Shown here in pieces: positions 42,463 to 51,561 of a DNA stretch of 64,000 bases; within the stretch, counting starts at the first letter, position 1; every line of letters starts with the position of its first letter. Source of the stretch: Ilumatobacteraceae bacterium (lineage in GTDB: Bacteria > Actinomycetota > Acidimicrobiia > Acidimicrobiales > Ilumatobacteraceae); the NCBI GenBank assembly GCA_030729045.1, contig JANQYF010000022.1, forward strand, positions 1-64,000, written 5' to 3'. The position numbers and the translations under genes were made by a program. The notes below the pieces were generated by a model that had not been told where the DNA came from, made no database searches, and saw only the letters and a program-made list of their open reading frames with translations.

Positions 42463-43562
42463 CCGATGTTCTTAAGCAATTGTCATCTCAACATGGGCAG
42501 AGTCCGTGGCTAGACAACTTGCAACGCGGATACATCACTTCTGGAAATCTCGTTTCACTGGTTGAGCGTGGTGTACGAGGCCTCACATCGAATCCCACTA
42601 TTTTTCAAAAGGCAATACAAGGCAGCTCAGATTATGACGAGCAATTCCGTAGTGAAATTCTGAAAGGCTCATCTGCCAGAGATGCGTACTGGGAACTGGT
42701 ACTTCAGGACATTCATGGTGCGCTCGATGTATTTGCCAATTTGTACGCGCAATCAAATGGAATAGATGGATTCGTCAGCGTTGAGGTAGATCCATCACTA
42801 GCTCACGACACTGCGGGAACATTGTCAGCAGCACGTTTGCTTCATGAACGTATTTCACGTGCGAACGTGATGATCAAGATTCCTGCTACGCAAGCGGGAC
42901 TCCCAGCCATCAGAGAGATGATCGCTGAAGGCCGAAATGTAAACGTGACATTGATCTTCAGTCTCTCTCGTTATCAGGATGTGATGGACGCCTACATCGA
43001 TGGTCTAGAACAGCGAATGGCCTCGGGCTCCCCTGTTTCCAACATCTCGAGTGTTGCGAGTTTCTTCATTAGTCGCGTCGACAATGAGATCGATAAACGT
43101 CTTGAAACGATTGGCACTCCAGCAGCTCTCGCACTACGCGGGACCGCAGCCGTCAATCAGGCGAGGCTTGCCTATGCAGCATTTCAAAAAACGTTCAGTG
43201 GGCCTCGATGGGAGGCGCTAGCGAAAGCTGGTGCCACGGTGCAGCGTCCATTGTGGGCTTCAACATCCACGAAGAATCCCACGTATCCGGACACGATGTA
43301 CGTAGATCAATTGATTGGACCTGACACCGTCAATACGTTGCCAGATGCGACTCTGGAAGCTTTTGCAGATCATGGAACGCTTGCGCGCACAATTGATCAG
43401 AACATTGGTGTTAGCCGGCGTCAGTGGGCTGAATTAGCCATGAATGCAATTGATGTCGACGAAGTTGCAGCTCAATTAGAGGCCGAAGGTGTCGCTTCTT
43501 TCATAAAGAGTTTTGACGAGCTCATTGGTGTACTTGAAGATAAAGCGTCAGGAATTTCGTAA
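42459..43562 (+). CDS. tal: Transaldolase
   Basis: 367 residues, the TalB-like subfamily length found in actinobacteria. Schiff-base Lys in MIKIPATQAG; SNPTIFQKAI near the start and NVNVTLIFSLSRY before the middle are conserved. Transfers a dihydroxyacetone unit from sedoheptulose-7-P. ATG 42459 is overlapped by the tkt TGA. The order tkt-tal is an operon of the non-oxidative pentose phosphate branch. Confidence 0.95.
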   Translation: MTDVLKQLSSQHGQSPWLDNLQRGYITSGNLVSLVERGVRGLTSNPTIFQKAIQGSSDYDEQFRSEILKGSSARDAYWELVLQDIHGALDVFANLYAQSNGIDGFVSVEVDPSLAHDTAGTLSAARLLHERISRANVMIKIPATQAGLPAIREMIAEGRNVNVTLIFSLSRYQDVMDAYIDGLEQRMASGSPVSNISSVASFFISRVDNEIDKRLETIGTPAALALRGTAAVNQARLAYAAFQKTFSGPRWEALAKAGATVQRPLWASTSTKNPTYPDTMYVDQLIGPDTVNTLPDATLEAFADHGTLARTIDQNIGVSRRQWAELAMNAIDVDEVAAQLEAEGVASFIKSFDELIGVLEDKASGIS

Positions 43563-43566
43563 CACA

Positions 43567-44592
43567 GTGACTGCATCATCGAACACACGTAAAGCAATTG
43601 ATGATTTGCTGAAGAGTTTCGAGAAGGTACAACGCACTCCATCAGAAGTACGGCAGCTGAATCGTATTCTAAAAACTGTGACTGACCTAGTTGGTGGCCC
43701 ATCCTCTTCTCTAGACATAAAGATTGCAAGTTCCGCAGTTGAAGAGATGAGTAGAGCGTTCACTATGTTTGCGCCATACAGAGAAGTTCGTAAGGTGTCT
43801 ATCTTTGGTTCGGCTCGCACAACTTCCGACAGCCCTATCTATGCCTTAACCGCGGCTACCGCCAAGGCTCTTGCCGATCATCAGTTCATGGTTGTCACTG
43901 GTGCAGGCCCAGGAATTATGGAAGCCGGAATGGTGGGTGCAGGTAGAGAGAACTCAATAGGTGTTTCCATTCGGCTTCCATTTGAGACCGGTGCCAACTC
44001 CGTTATTGCCGGAGACGACAAGTACGTCAGCATGCGCTACTTCTTCACAAGAAAACTCATGCTCGTAAAGGAGTCTCATGCTTTTCTCTGTATGCCAGGT
44101 GGTTTCGGAACTTTGGATGAAACCTTCGAATTGCTGACACTTGCTCAAACAGCTAAGTCTGTTCCGGTACCCATAGTTTTTCTAGAGGTCCCTGGTCAGC
44201 CCTTCTGGACGCCCCTGATGAATGCAATGGAGCCTTTACTGCTCGATCATGGTCTTATCTCACCTAGCGATACTTCGTTGTACACAATTACAGACAACAT
44301 TGAAGATGCAGTCAACGAGATAACGCGCTTTTATTCAAATTACAACTCAATACGGTTCGTCAACGATGTTCTATACATCCGTATGCAGCGCTCGATTCCA
44401 TCTGCTCAATTCACGGAAATTGCAAATCGCTTCGCCCCCCTCGCATCAGACGGAGAAATTCTTCAAACATCTGCCACACCTGAAGAAGTGAAAGACAATG
44501 ACGTGCCAGATTTGCCGAGGGTCAGGTTGAAATACGCAGCGAAAGGTTTTGCAGATCTGCGGGGACTAATCAACGCACTTAATGAGTTTTAG
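43567..44592 (+). CDS. LOG-family nucleotide 5'-monophosphate nucleosidase-like protein
   Basis: 341 residues from GTG 43567. LOG core: VVTGAGPGIMEAGMVGA and MPGGFGTLDETFE (PGGxGTxxE). A helical N-terminus and a C-terminal extension of about 100 residues flank it; the size is closer to PpnN-like nucleosidases than to the approximately 190-residue cytokinin enzymes. Would cleave nucleotide monophosphates to base and ribose-5-phosphate. This product feeds the neighbouring tkt-tal, a plausible link. Confidence 0.85.
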   Translation: MTASSNTRKAIDDLLKSFEKVQRTPSEVRQLNRILKTVTDLVGGPSSSLDIKIASSAVEEMSRAFTMFAPYREVRKVSIFGSARTTSDSPIYALTAATAKALADHQFMVVTGAGPGIMEAGMVGAGRENSIGVSIRLPFETGANSVIAGDDKYVSMRYFFTRKLMLVKESHAFLCMPGGFGTLDETFELLTLAQTAKSVPVPIVFLEVPGQPFWTPLMNAMEPLLLDHGLISPSDTSLYTITDNIEDAVNEITRFYSNYNSIRFVNDVLYIRMQRSIPSAQFTEIANRFAPLASDGEILQTSATPEEVKDNDVPDLPRVRLKYAAKGFADLRGLINALNEF

Positions 44593-44774
44593 ACAGATCG
44601 CAGAATAAAGAGAGCCTTGTCAACAGATCGTCTGGCTTGAGATACCTTCTTCTCTAACGGGGGACGCTCCTTTTCGCCGTTTCGAATTGCACCTGTTATC
44701 AATGACATGGCGGCATCATTCAACGCTTCACTGGCTCTCTCGAGGTCGGAAATTATCGCGTCAATATCGCTCAT
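44589..44774 (-). CDS. Small helical hypothetical protein
   Basis: 61 residues. A helix with SDIDAIISDLERASEALNDAAMSLI, then a basic region and a last helix (VSQARRSVDKALFILRSV). ATG 44774 with AAAGGG about 10 bases before it. Convergent with the LOG gene; both stops share TTAG (44589-44592). Function unknown. Confidence 0.7.
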   Translation of the reverse strand: MSDIDAIISDLERASEALNDAAMSLITGAIRNGEKERPPLEKKVSQARRSVDKALFILRSV

Positions 44775-44829
44775 TGTGTCGCCCTTTCAGATGACTGTCA
44801 GATGAATACTGTGCCACAAGCGTGGTGGT

Positions 44830-45597
44830 ATGTGTGGAGAGGGTCCCGATGGCGTAGCGTTATCTCTTGTGCCTAGAGAAGACCAACCACACGAATGGAT
44901 CAGCTTTGAAGATCCCGACGAAATGCGTACCTGGATGCTTGATGCAACATTCTTGCGATCAAGTTATAAGTGCATTTATGGCCAGGGCTGCCAAGGCATC
45001 CTTGATGAGGCCTCACCAGAGTTGATGCACGGTTGTTGCTCTTTTGGTGCTCATTTTCTTGATGAAAAAGACTTCAAGAACGTCACAAAGTATGTAAAGC
45101 GCCTCAAGGGTCGTCATTGGAAGAACAAGGACAAAGCCAAGGATAAAGGCTGGTTCTCGACCGAGAAGGATGGCGAAAAGAAGACTCGTGTTGTAAACGG
45201 TGCGTGCATCTTTCATAATCCGCCAGGTTTTGAAGGTGGCACCGGTTGCGCATTCCACATCGCTGCTGTTGAAGCTGGCGAACGTCATATGGACTGGAAA
45301 CCAGACGTATGTTGGCAAGTGCCTATTCGTCTTGAAGAACACATCGAAGACGGCGGCTACGTCGTGTCAACTATCCGTGAATGGAAGAGACGCGACTGGG
45401 GCGAAGGCGGAGACGAGTTTCATTGGTGGTGCACTGAATCCGCTGATTCATTTGTCGGCAAAGACCCCACCTACACATTCTTCACTGATGAGCTCACAGA
45501 GATCATGGGCAAAAAGGCATACGCCATCTTGGTGAAGATGTTGTCGGCTCCTGTAGGGGTTCCGCTACCCCATCCTGCACTACGCAAGAAGGACTAA
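44830..45597 (+). CDS. Cysteine-rich conserved hypothetical protein
   Basis: 255 residues, a conserved actinobacterial family I remember but cannot assign to a function. Nine Cys: 2, 48, 54, 69, 70, 126, 140, 161, 201, with CxxGxxC (48-54), CC (69-70), CIFHNPPGFEGGTGC (126-140) and FHWWC at the end. His129, His143 and His198 lie near them. This looks like a metal or Fe-S cluster protein. Ends 14 bases before the typA stop, with a terminator between. Confidence 0.85.
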   Translation: MCGEGPDGVALSLVPREDQPHEWISFEDPDEMRTWMLDATFLRSSYKCIYGQGCQGILDEASPELMHGCCSFGAHFLDEKDFKNVTKYVKRLKGRHWKNKDKAKDKGWFSTEKDGEKKTRVVNGACIFHNPPGFEGGTGCAFHIAAVEAGERHMDWKPDVCWQVPIRLEEHIEDGGYVVSTIREWKRRDWGEGGDEFHWWCTESADSFVGKDPTYTFFTDELTEIMGKKAYAILVKMLSAPVGVPLPHPALRKKD

Positions 45598-45604
45598 TTC
45601 GATT

Positions 45605-45623
45605 GGGCTAGTTAGCCCTTTTT
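45605..45623 (+). terminator. Rho-independent terminator of the cysteine-rich gene
   Basis: GGGCT-AGTT-AGCCC followed by TTTTT. It lies 8 bases after the stop of the + strand gene and overlaps the last codons of the convergent typA (KKG stop). The minus-strand side has no T-run, so it works in one direction only. Confidence 0.7.
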
Positions 45624-47435
45624 AGAAGACTTACGGCGCTCTTCGATGCTGAGGCCCCGCTTACGAATACGAATGCTCTTCGGAGTTACTTCCACAAGTT
45701 CATCGTCGCCAATCCACTCAATGGCAGTTTCCAAGGTGTGATCAACAGGTGCTGCAAGCTTTGGGCCATCATCATGGCTATGAGTACGAATGTTGGTCTT
45801 TTCTTTGGCACGCACTGCGTTCACGACCATCTCTTCGCCGCGAGCAGCTTCTCCGATGACCATTCCTTCGTAGACCTCAACACCTGGCGCTACGAATAGC
45901 TCTCCGCGCAGTTGCAAGTTATCGAGTGCGTACCCAGTAGTTGATCCGATGCGGTCTGCAATCATTGCTCCGCCCAAACGGTGAGGCAACTCGCCTACCC
46001 ATGGGGTCCAGCCTGCATGTGTCTGATGCAAAAGAGCTGTTCCGCGTGTGCTGCTCATCAAACTGGAACGGAAACCAATGAGTCCGCGTGATGGTGCCTC
46101 GAAAGACACAATGGTGCGGCCCGGATCTCCTGGACGAAGGTCTGTTACACGGCCTTTACGTGGAGCAAGGCCTTGAGTAATGGTGCCCACATGCTCGTCT
46201 GGAACGTCACATGTACCTGCTTCGAGAGGCTCATGGCGCTTGCCGTTGATTTCCTTAGTGATTACTTCTGGTCGACCTACTTGAAGTTCGAAACCTTCGC
46301 GGCGCATGTTCTCAATAAGAACTGCAAGCTGCAATTCGCCTCGACCAGCAACACTGGTGACGTCTGGTGAATCAGTGTCAGCAATCTTGATGGACACGTT
46401 TCCAAGGATCTCTTTCTGCAAACGGTCGCGCAAATGGCGACTAGTAACGAACTTTCCTTCGCGTCCTGCATAGGGAGAGGTGTTCACACCGAAGGCCATG
46501 CGGATAACTGGCTCGTCAACTTCTAGGCGTGGCAATGGAGTCGTCACCGTCAGTGCTGAGATGGTGTCTCCCACTTCAACTTCAGGAATTCCAGCGAGAA
46601 CGAAAAGGTCTCCTGCTGAAATTGATTCCACTTCAGTTCTGCCGATGCCGTCGAACACACTGAGTTGGGCAATACGGCGCTTCAACGGATTTCCGTCAGT
46701 GTCTTTACCCCACAAAGCGACTGTGTCGCCTTTTTTCATAACGCCGCTATGTACGCGACCAATAGCGAGACGTCCAAGGTATTCAGACGCATCAAGGTTG
46801 GTAACCAGTGCGGCAAGTGGCGCTGTCGGGTCGCCCGTTGGAGCTGGCACTGTTGTCAAAATTGTGTCAAGAAGGCACGACAGGTCAGCATCGGCTGCTG
46901 GCATTCCGATACCCATCATTGCGCGACCTTCACGGGCGACTGCTGAAATGACGGGGAAAGACAACTGATCATCTGAACTAGCAAGATCAAGGAACAATTG
47001 TTCCACTTCGACCAACACTTCTTCAGGGCGTGCGTCTTGGCGGTCAACCTTGTTGATGACCAAGATGACAGGCAAACCGAGACCAAGTGCTTTCGACAAA
47101 ACGTAACGGGTCTGAGGCAGTGGGCCTTCAGCAGCATCAACCAAAAGAACGATTCCGTCAACAAGAGCAAGTGCTCGTTCCACTTCTCCACCAAAGTCAG
47201 CGTGACCTGGTGTGTCCACAATGTTGATGAGGGTGCTTCCGTAATTGATTCGGGCTGCCTTAGCGAGAATGGTGATACCGCGCTCGCGCTCTTGGTCGTC
47301 AGAGTCCATGACTCGGTCGATAACTGCGGCATGAGAAGCAAAAGCACCTGTAGACCTCAAGAGAGTGTCCACAAGAGTGGTTTTACCGTGGTCGACGTGC
47401 GCCACTAGGGCAACATTGCGTAAGGAGTTTGTCAT
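45612..47435 (-). CDS. typA: Ribosome-associated GTPase TypA/BipA
   Basis: 607 residues. EF-G-like: G1 AHVDHGKTT, G2 in RERGITILAKAA, G3 DTPGHADFGGEVER, G4 NKVD, then domain 2, domain III and the BipA C-terminal domain (GLIGFRSSLMSSTRGTALL). Acts on the ribosome under stress and low temperature. No clear ribosome site precedes the ATG. A small hairpin, TCCGG-CTAT-CCGGA (47455-47468), lies in the leader. Confidence 0.96.
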   Translation of the reverse strand: MTNSLRNVALVAHVDHGKTTLVDTLLRSTGAFASHAAVIDRVMDSDDQERERGITILAKAARINYGSTLINIVDTPGHADFGGEVERALALVDGIVLLVDAAEGPLPQTRYVLSKALGLGLPVILVINKVDRQDARPEEVLVEVEQLFLDLASSDDQLSFPVISAVAREGRAMMGIGMPAADADLSCLLDTILTTVPAPTGDPTAPLAALVTNLDASEYLGRLAIGRVHSGVMKKGDTVALWGKDTDGNPLKRRIAQLSVFDGIGRTEVESISAGDLFVLAGIPEVEVGDTISALTVTTPLPRLEVDEPVIRMAFGVNTSPYAGREGKFVTSRHLRDRLQKEILGNVSIKIADTDSPDVTSVAGRGELQLAVLIENMRREGFELQVGRPEVITKEINGKRHEPLEAGTCDVPDEHVGTITQGLAPRKGRVTDLRPGDPGRTIVSFEAPSRGLIGFRSSLMSSTRGTALLHQTHAGWTPWVGELPHRLGGAMIADRIGSTTGYALDNLQLRGELFVAPGVEVYEGMVIGEAARGEEMVVNAVRAKEKTNIRTHSHDDGPKLAAPVDHTLETAIEWIGDDELVEVTPKSIRIRKRGLSIEERRKSSKKG

Positions 47436-47468
47436 GGGGGTATTTCGTTTTCTGTCCGGCTATCCGGA

Positions 47469-47663
47469 TTAATCGATGTCGTCTTCGGATTCGTCTTCGT
47501 CTTCGTCGAAGCGCACCCCGTAGCGCTCGGCAATGGCTGCATACTCGTCATCATCGGTAGAACTCACTCGTGGTGAGTCACCAAGACCTAGGTCTGCAGC
47601 ACTGGGGCCTGCTTGCTTCAATTTCCGCGCTTCTTCAAACCGGCGATGTCGACCTTTTTTCAT
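47469..47663 (-). CDS. Small acidic-tailed hypothetical protein
   Basis: 64 residues. A basic N-terminus (KKGRHRRFEEARKLK) is followed by an acidic tail (DEDEDESEDDID). GGAGA precedes the ATG by about 7 bases. This charge split is like small ribosome-binding or nucleic-acid proteins, but the family is unknown to me. It sits 33 bases upstream of typA on the same strand. Confidence 0.65.
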   Translation of the reverse strand: MKKGRHRRFEEARKLKQAGPSAADLGLGDSPRVSSTDDDEYAAIAERYGVRFDEDEDESEDDID

Positions 47664-47754
47664 GGTCGGTCTCCGAACATTTCATTGGCATAAATGCCTA
47701 CTGGACAACCGAAACGAGTGTACAGGTCGGTGAGACAAAAAGATGACTATTGCC

Positions 47755-48939
47755 TCAGGATGGGTCAATATCAACCAGTTTGAGGCCAGATCCTGATGTT
47801 CCAGTAAACGTCAGAGCCTTTCGGCCAGCCACAAGGTCTTCAATATCTGCGCCGACAATGTCCTTTCGCCACCCGTGGCGAAGGCGCGCTTCTGGTGATC
47901 CGCTGAGAAGGTCAACAATGTCTTTTCTCGTGGCGAGGAGGCCTGCGTCCAAATCGCTTTGCTTTGCCAGTTCAGTTATCCATGCTGAAACCAGAGTCAC
48001 CGCAGGTCTCATGGATTTCTCAAGATCATCTCCATCGCTAGTTGGCAAATTGAGTTCCCCATCGACGGAGTCAGCGACACCAAATTGAATCGCATCAAGC
48101 AAAGCCTTACCGTGAACGCCGTTGGCATGCCGATTATCGACTCCCCTGCTTTGTACGAGATCTTCTGCTGTACGAGGAGCACGTTGAGCTACTCCAAGAA
48201 CCGCTATGTCAGACAAAACATGACGAGGCGGAAGGTCAAGATCCATTGCGCGTTCTTCGCGCCACTTCGCTACAGCTCGTGCGACAAAGCGCGACTTTCC
48301 TCGCAACGTGCGAACATCTTTCACGCGAAGCCATGCCTCGTCAGGTGGGTTAGGTCCAGTCGGTCGTGTGCGCAGTTCCTCACACGCTTCAGCAGCCCAC
48401 TCCATACGTCCACGCTTTTCAAGATCTGAAAAGATGATGGATGAGAGTTCCGCCAGATAGGCAACATCAGACGCTGCATACCGCAATTGATCTGATGTGA
48501 GTGGCCTACGCAACCAGTCCGTTAGGCGATCGCCCTTCGGCACAACAACTTTCAAGAGTGATTGCAAGAGAGACGCGAGTGACGGCTGTGTGTACCCGAG
48601 AAAACTTGCACACAATTGTGTGTCCAAAATGCGTGACGGTACGAAGCCGACACTTTGAGTTAACACGTCAAGATCTTGTTGGGCAGCATGGAGCACGCAT
48701 AGCGACGGACCATCCATCAAAGGACGCATCAACGTCGCATCACACGAGACGGGGTCAATGACGCCAAGGCGATCACCGGTTGCAATTTGAATCAGTGCCA
48801 ACTGGGGAAAGTATGTCTTTTCCCTGTGAAACTCGGTATCCAGGTAATACACAACCTGCTGAGATGCATACGACACAAACTCCATTAAGGCTGAGTTGGT
48901 GTCAATCCACTCAAATGAGATGTCAGGCCGCTGTGTCAC
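47755..48939 (-). CDS. rnd: Ribonuclease D (3'-5' exonuclease with HRDC domain)
   Basis: 394 residues. DEDDy exonuclease: YYLDTEFHREKTYFPQLALIQIA (Exo I), ILDTQLCASFLGY (Exo II) and YAASDVAYLAEL (Exo III). An HRDC-type C-terminal region (residues about 215-290) binds nucleic acid. Role: tRNA and rRNA 3' trimming. GTG start at 48939 lies 17 bases inside the rhodanese gene, so coupling is likely. Confidence 0.93.
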   Translation of the reverse strand: MTQRPDISFEWIDTNSALMEFVSYASQQVVYYLDTEFHREKTYFPQLALIQIATGDRLGVIDPVSCDATLMRPLMDGPSLCVLHAAQQDLDVLTQSVGFVPSRILDTQLCASFLGYTQPSLASLLQSLLKVVVPKGDRLTDWLRRPLTSDQLRYAASDVAYLAELSSIIFSDLEKRGRMEWAAEACEELRTRPTGPNPPDEAWLRVKDVRTLRGKSRFVARAVAKWREERAMDLDLPPRHVLSDIAVLGVAQRAPRTAEDLVQSRGVDNRHANGVHGKALLDAIQFGVADSVDGELNLPTSDGDDLEKSMRPAVTLVSAWITELAKQSDLDAGLLATRKDIVDLLSGSPEARLRHGWRKDIVGADIEDLVAGRKALTFTGTSGSGLKLVDIDPS

Positions 48940-49252
48940 CTGTGGTCACCTCGTGCCCTTCAACAATCCACATGCCAGTTCCGCCAGCAACATTGATGAA
49001 CGTTGTGCCCTCGAGTGCTGGAATGGTTGACAAGTGGCCACACGCCCGGAGGCTCCGCCCACCTGCCTGGCAGATGACGTACACGACCGGCCCGAGTGCA
49101 CATTCGTTTTCGCGTCCTACCAACTCTGAGAGAGCAATATTGATAGCTCCTGGAACATGACCTTCGACGTATTCATCAACCTCGCGAACGTCGATCACCG
49201 TGCGCTCAGACATTGCAGCTAGTTCAGATATTGAGATTTCAGTAATTGACAT
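48923..49252 (-). CDS. Rhodanese-domain protein
   Basis: 109 residues. A single rhodanese domain: VIDVREVDEYVEGHVPGAINI and catalytic Cys61 in the CQAGGRS loop, a six-residue active loop typical of sulfurtransferases. TACTAT lies 6 bases before ATG 49252, suggesting its own leaderless start although MobA ends 2 bases upstream. Sulfur donor role is inferred. Confidence 0.9.
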   Translation of the reverse strand: MSITEISISELAAMSERTVIDVREVDEYVEGHVPGAINIALSELVGRENECALGPVVYVICQAGGRSLRACGHLSTIPALEGTTFINVAGGTGMWIVEGHEVTTGDTAA

Positions 49253-49254
49253 GT

Positions 49255-49830
49255 CTAGATAGTAGTTGGCTCATCTGAAGGGTTCAGATCTGCAAACGAA
49301 TTAATGTTTCGCACCGCATTGGCCGGAACAGGCACTTCTGCTACGTCAAGCAATACTGCAGCCCGATGTACAGCTCGTTCGTTTCTCTTCCATACAGATT
49401 GCAACGTTGATGAACATTCCTCTTTCGACCAGGCCGCACACAACCAGTTCAAACGATCAGTGCGACCTACAGTTGCTTGGGCGTCGTTAAGACCTTTGAC
49501 CAAACTTGAGATGACTGCACTTGTAATAAACGGCATGTCACATGACAGCACTACGACGGAATCGTGATCCGCATGCTTCAGTGCTGTGATAACACCACCA
49601 AGCGGACCTTCACCTGGGAAGCCGTCTTTCTTCCATGTACCGGTAATTGTCTTTGCTCGAGCAGCCGTACCACCAATGATCAGTACCTGAGAAGCCCCGG
49701 CCTCTTGAGCCGCAAGCGACACTCGGTTGGCCATTGAAATTCCATCGATCTCATAGGTTGCCTTGTCGACGCCCATACGAGAGCTATCGCCGCCAATGAG
49801 TATCGCGACCGTGAATTGCTCGACAGGCAT
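49255..49830 (-). CDS. mobA: MobA-like molybdenum cofactor guanylyltransferase
   Basis: 191 residues. Nucleotidyltransferase fold: AILIGGDSSRMGVDKATYEIDG (family LAGGxSxRMGxDK) and VVLSCDMPFI. The gene starts at ATG 49830, 7 bases after TAGCGT; an upstream ATG at 49893 is inside another gene's region. No other Mo-cofactor genes are in the window. A related nucleotidyltransferase substrate is possible. Confidence 0.85.
   Translation of the reverse strand: MPVEQFTVAILIGGDSSRMGVDKATYEIDGISMANRVSLAAQEAGASQVLIIGGTAARAKTITGTWKKDGFPGEGPLGGVITALKHADHDSVVVLSCDMPFITSAVISSLVKGLNDAQATVGRTDRLNWLCAAWSKEECSSTLQSVWKRNERAVHRAAVLLDVAEVPVPANAVRNINSFADLNPSDEPTTI
49259..49264 (-). promoter_or_regulatory. Putative leaderless -10 box of the rhodanese gene
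   Basis: TACTAT on the minus strand, 6 bases before ATG 49252; it overlaps the last codons of mobA. Confidence 0.4.
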
Positions 49831-49837
49831 AATGACA

Positions 49838-49865
49838 ACGCTACGGGCTGTTCGCCATCTATGGT
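49838..49865. promoter_or_regulatory. Divergent leaderless promoters, mobA and membrane protein
   Basis: Minus: TAGCGT (49843-49838), 7 bases before ATG 49830. Plus: TATGGT (49860-49865), 6 bases before ATG 49872. Confidence 0.5.
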
Positions 49866-49871
49866 GATGGA

Positions 49872-50171
49872 ATGAACTCCTTATGGGCATCAACCGACAT
49901 CGAAACCCTCAAAAACCTCGCTTTGGGGCTCTCGGGCGCCTCAATCGTTGTTGGCCTAATCCTGATGAAAGTGGTCTCCTCCATCATTGGAAAGATCATT
50001 TCACTAGTGATCTTTGTAGCCATTGCCCTGGCTGGATACTCACAGCGAGCTCAAGTTATTGACTGTGCGAACTCGGTGAAGGCTCAAGCAACTGCGACTG
50101 CTTCAGTTAACACAACGTGCACCTTTTTTGGGCAAGAAGTAAAAGTAAAAATTCCTCAGCCCTCGCAATGA
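49872..50171 (+). CDS. Small two-helix membrane protein
   Basis: 99 residues. Two hydrophobic stretches (about 20-33 and 38-56; ASIVVGLILMKVV and IISLVIFVAIALAGY), then an exported-looking soluble tail with two Cys (positions 64 and 82) that could form a disulfide. No family recognised. Tail overlaps the convergent hydrolase by 16 bases. The TATGGT-N6-ATG arrangement supports this start. Confidence 0.65.
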   Translation: MNSLWASTDIETLKNLALGLSGASIVVGLILMKVVSSIIGKIISLVIFVAIALAGYSQRAQVIDCANSVKAQATATASVNTTCTFFGQEVKVKIPQPSQ

Positions 50172-50926
50172 GGAAGCACTAGTTCGTTAACAAATTGCAA
50201 CGGGTGTGTCATTGGTGCACTGTGAGCAGCGTCGCAAAGTTCGACTAAGTGCCCATTTGTCAGGTTATGCGAAAGCCACTTAGCTCCCTCTGCGTGATGT
50301 TTCATTCCGAGAGAACCGAAGCCACACAGAACTGGGCATGTGATTTCTTCTACAGCCCACGGTGCCTTGCTACGCAGTGCAGTGAGTTCGCCAACCAACG
50401 CAACGCCTTCGCGTCTGCGTTCCTCTCTCGTTCTATCGGGCAATGCCTCCCATCGTTTGCGACCAATGAGGCGAATCATGAAGTTCTGGGCTGCGTCAGC
50501 TTCTGACGAAGCCACAGCCATCGCGCCTGCTGTGGTTCCAGGCCACCACTCCATCCACGACAGAGGAGTCTCGTATGTGCTTACTCCGACGACTTGAGCG
50601 CCAAGACGCCCAGCAGCTGCCAACGCAATGTTTCCTCCGAAAGAGTGACCAATCAGGACAACTTTCCTTGTCTCAATCAGTCCGACTAGATCGTCAACTT
50701 GGTCATTAACGGTGAATGGACCTGCATGCGGCCACGATCGTGCGTAGCCTCGCCTGTCGTAACGCAACACGCGATGTTGACCCTGTATGTGGCGAGCAAG
50801 TAGTGCCATTCCGCCACTTCGGTCAAGGGATCCGTGGATAAGGACGATTAACGGTTCGGAGTCTGGACCGGACTCAGCGGAAAATATTGGAGACTCGTCC
50901 AGTCGATGATGCTGCTCACGAGCCAC
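50156..50926 (-). CDS. Alpha/beta hydrolase
   Basis: 256 residues. Catalytic elements: LIHGSLDRSGG, GHSFGGNIAL (nucleophile Ser), a late Asp near CGFGSLG, and His in CDAAHSAPMTHP. Resembles haloperoxidase-like hydrolases. GTG start at 50926 with a GGGA stretch just upstream. Substrate unknown. Confidence 0.87.
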   Translation of the reverse strand: MAREQHHRLDESPIFSAESGPDSEPLIVLIHGSLDRSGGMALLARHIQGQHRVLRYDRRGYARSWPHAGPFTVNDQVDDLVGLIETRKVVLIGHSFGGNIALAAAGRLGAQVVGVSTYETPLSWMEWWPGTTAGAMAVASSEADAAQNFMIRLIGRKRWEALPDRTREERRREGVALVGELTALRSKAPWAVEEITCPVLCGFGSLGMKHHAEGAKWLSHNLTNGHLVELCDAAHSAPMTHPLQFVNELVLPHCEG

Positions 50927-50946
50927 TTCCCTATCCTTTCATAGTT

Positions 50947-51561
50947 GTGGAACTAATTCTTGTGCGTCATGGCCTCCCAGTGAGGAAAGAAAATACCGAT
51001 GGACCAGCTGACCCTGAGCTATCAATCGACGGACATGCGCAGGCAGCTCTATTCGCTACGTACATGATGTCCGAAAATGTCGATGCGATTTACTCGAGTC
51101 CGCTACGTCGCGCTGTGCAGACTGCAGAACCATTGTCATCTGCAATTGGCATTGACCCAATCTTGGTTCCGGGTATTGCAGAGTGGGATCAGCATTCAAA
51201 TGAATACATCCCTGTGGAGGAATTGAAGGCAGCAAACGACCCTCGTTGGTTGGAAATGGCTAAAGGTGGTTTCAGTTCAGACGAGATTCCCGAAGATTTC
51301 CACAACCGCGTTCTTGAAGCACTCGAGGACATCATCGCCAAACATCGTGGTGACACTGTCGTAGTGACTTGCCATGGTGGAGTAATCAATGACTATCTCT
51401 CTCACATTCTTGGTATTTCAAGTTCGCAGTTCTTCTATCCGAACTACACATCAATACATCGCATAGCTGCTTCGTCTTCCGGACATCGAAGCATTCTTTC
51501 AATAAATGAGACATCGCATCTGCGCGGTTCAGGGTTACCAACGGGCCTATTCCATGCCTGA
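50947..51561 (+). CDS. Histidine phosphatase-family protein
   Basis: 204 residues. RHG motif LILVRHGLPVRKE at the start, a second half with VVVTCHGGVIND holding the second catalytic His, and the Arg of SSPLRRAVQTA. Substrate unknown. GTG 50947 precedes VELILVRHG. Its end overlaps the ATG of the aminopeptidase, forming an operon. Confidence 0.88.
   Translation: MELILVRHGLPVRKENTDGPADPELSIDGHAQAALFATYMMSENVDAIYSSPLRRAVQTAEPLSSAIGIDPILVPGIAEWDQHSNEYIPVEELKAANDPRWLEMAKGGFSSDEIPEDFHNRVLEALEDIIAKHRGDTVVVTCHGGVINDYLSHILGISSSQFFYPNYTSIHRIAASSSGHRSILSINETSHLRGSGLPTGLFHA

Noticed and set aside
47455-47468. Hairpin TCCGG-CTAT-CCGGA as terminator
   Set aside because: No T-run on the strand that would be terminated and only 5 bp; kept only as a note with typA.
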